A DNA stretch of 64,000 nucleotides from [Bacillus] enclensis (GTDB lineage Bacteria; Bacillota; Bacilli; Bacillales; Bacillaceae_B): positions 314,793-378,792 of the forward strand of contig NZ_KQ758484.1 of assembly GCF_001456935.1 (NCBI RefSeq). The letters are read 5' to 3'. Each line of letters starts with the position of its first letter. The first letter of the stretch is position 1. The notes under the pieces are model-generated. The model was not told the DNA's origin. It did not search any database and saw only the letters and a list, made by a program, of their open reading frames with translations. A program made the translations under genes and the position numbers. Below, piece after piece: positions 63,646-64,000 of the stretch.

Positions 63646-64000
63646 GGCCGGCTCTCCTTTTCTTTCGTTTCCGAGTAATCATACACGCCCCTGCCGGATT
63701 TCCTGCCGAGTCTCCCCGCCTTGACGTACTTTTCCAAAAGCGGTGCCGGCCGGTATTTCTCACCAAGCTTTTCATGAAGATATTTCAGGTTGTTCAAGCG
63801 CGTATCCAATCCGACAAGATCCCCAAGCTCAAACGGACCCATCGGATAATTCAGACCCAGCTTGATGGCCTTATCGATTTCTTCCGGTGAACCGAGGCCT
63901 TCTTGCAGCATATAAAAGGCTTCGTTTCCGACCAGTGCGCTGATCCTGCTTGTAACGAAACCGGGAAACTCATTGATGACGACTGTTTCCTTGCCCATCA
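63642..64000 (-). CDS. 3-hydroxyacyl-CoA dehydrogenase, C-terminal part
   Basis: C-terminal 118-119 residues of a 3-hydroxyacyl-CoA dehydrogenase, running off the right edge. [20 protein letters not shown] and [20 protein letters not shown] are the family's C-terminal domain; [13 protein letters not shown] closes it. In this context it is probably the PaaH-type enzyme oxidising 3-hydroxyadipyl-CoA before the thiolase step. The start is outside the window. Confidence 0.9.
   Translation of the reverse strand, partial: MGKETVVINEFPGFVTSRISALVGNEAFYMLQEGLGSPEEIDKAIKLGLNYPMGPFELGDLVGLDTRLNNLKYLHEKLGEKYRPAPLLEKYVKAGRLGRKSGRGVYDYSETKEKESRP

Overview
The window is chromosomal DNA of a Bacillus-like Firmicute. 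Many gene neighbourhoods match Bacillus subtilis (swrC/yerO, uppP, putP, gntK/gntP, hom-thrC-thrB, ilv-leu, bkd, yfmL, a YeeI-type YebC protein). Ribosome binding sites are strong AGGAGG types, GTG and TTG starts are common, and CcpA, CodY and T-box signals are present. Dense intergenic repeat families and tyrosine, kynurenine and probable phenylacetate catabolic genes would fit a marine or soil relative such as Rossellomorea; that genus-level placement is inference. No rRNA, tRNA, CRISPR array, prophage or transposase was seen.

Layout. 1-1.7 kb: RND efflux pump and divergent TetR regulator around three operator-like palindromes. 2-8.3 kb: DUF1284 protein, two small hypotheticals, uppP, putP with a 35-residue membrane peptide in front, a flavodoxin-fold oxidoreductase, three small genes and a YebC-family protein. 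8.7-12.9 kb: gluconate kinase and permease with a divergent RpiR-type regulator. 13-15 kb: kynureninase and kynurenine formamidase. 15-25.9 kb: UvrD-like helicase, a candidate tandem structured RNA, GNAT acetyltransferase, YtcJ-like amidohydrolase, YfmL helicase, PAS histidine kinase, cation/proton antiporter, tandem AbrB-like protein. 26-30 kb: hom-thrC-thrB. 30-43 kb: a complete branched-chain amino acid operon (ilvE-ilvD-T box-ilvB-ilvH-ilvC-leuA-leuB-leuC-leuD-ilvA) on the minus strand, with a cre site at about -88. 43.6-55.4 kb: a minus-strand catabolic run, leucine dehydrogenase, branched-chain 2-oxo acid dehydrogenase (E1a, E1b, E2, E3), then 4-hydroxyphenylpyruvate dioxygenase, an aminotransferase, a flavin reductase, fumarylacetoacetase and homogentisate dioxygenase. 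55.7-58.6 kb: an ABC importer. 59-64 kb: nitronate monooxygenase, PaaX-family repressor, an unknown membrane protein, a 3-oxoadipyl-CoA-type thiolase and the end of a 3-hydroxyacyl-CoA dehydrogenase.

The biosynthetic ilv-leu operon and the degradative bcd-bkd genes lie next to each other, with cre sites in positions that suggest opposite CcpA control (activation of ilv, repression of bcd). CodY-like boxes and a 13-bp palindrome shared by three promoters (paaX, the ABC importer, a thioesterase gene) add possible links.

The least explained content is between genes. Six arrays of short words repeat every 20 or 21 bp with almost no drift; each array has its own word but several words are related, and two are the same word in opposite orientation. 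A second family is a large imperfect hairpin (R1) whose two arms covary between copies; a third (R2) is another hairpin that sits nested inside R1 at three places. A palindromic terminator cassette is used twice, once encoding the last residues of thrB. A tandem pair of matching stem-loop modules at 18.87-19.28 kb looks like an unrecognised structured RNA.
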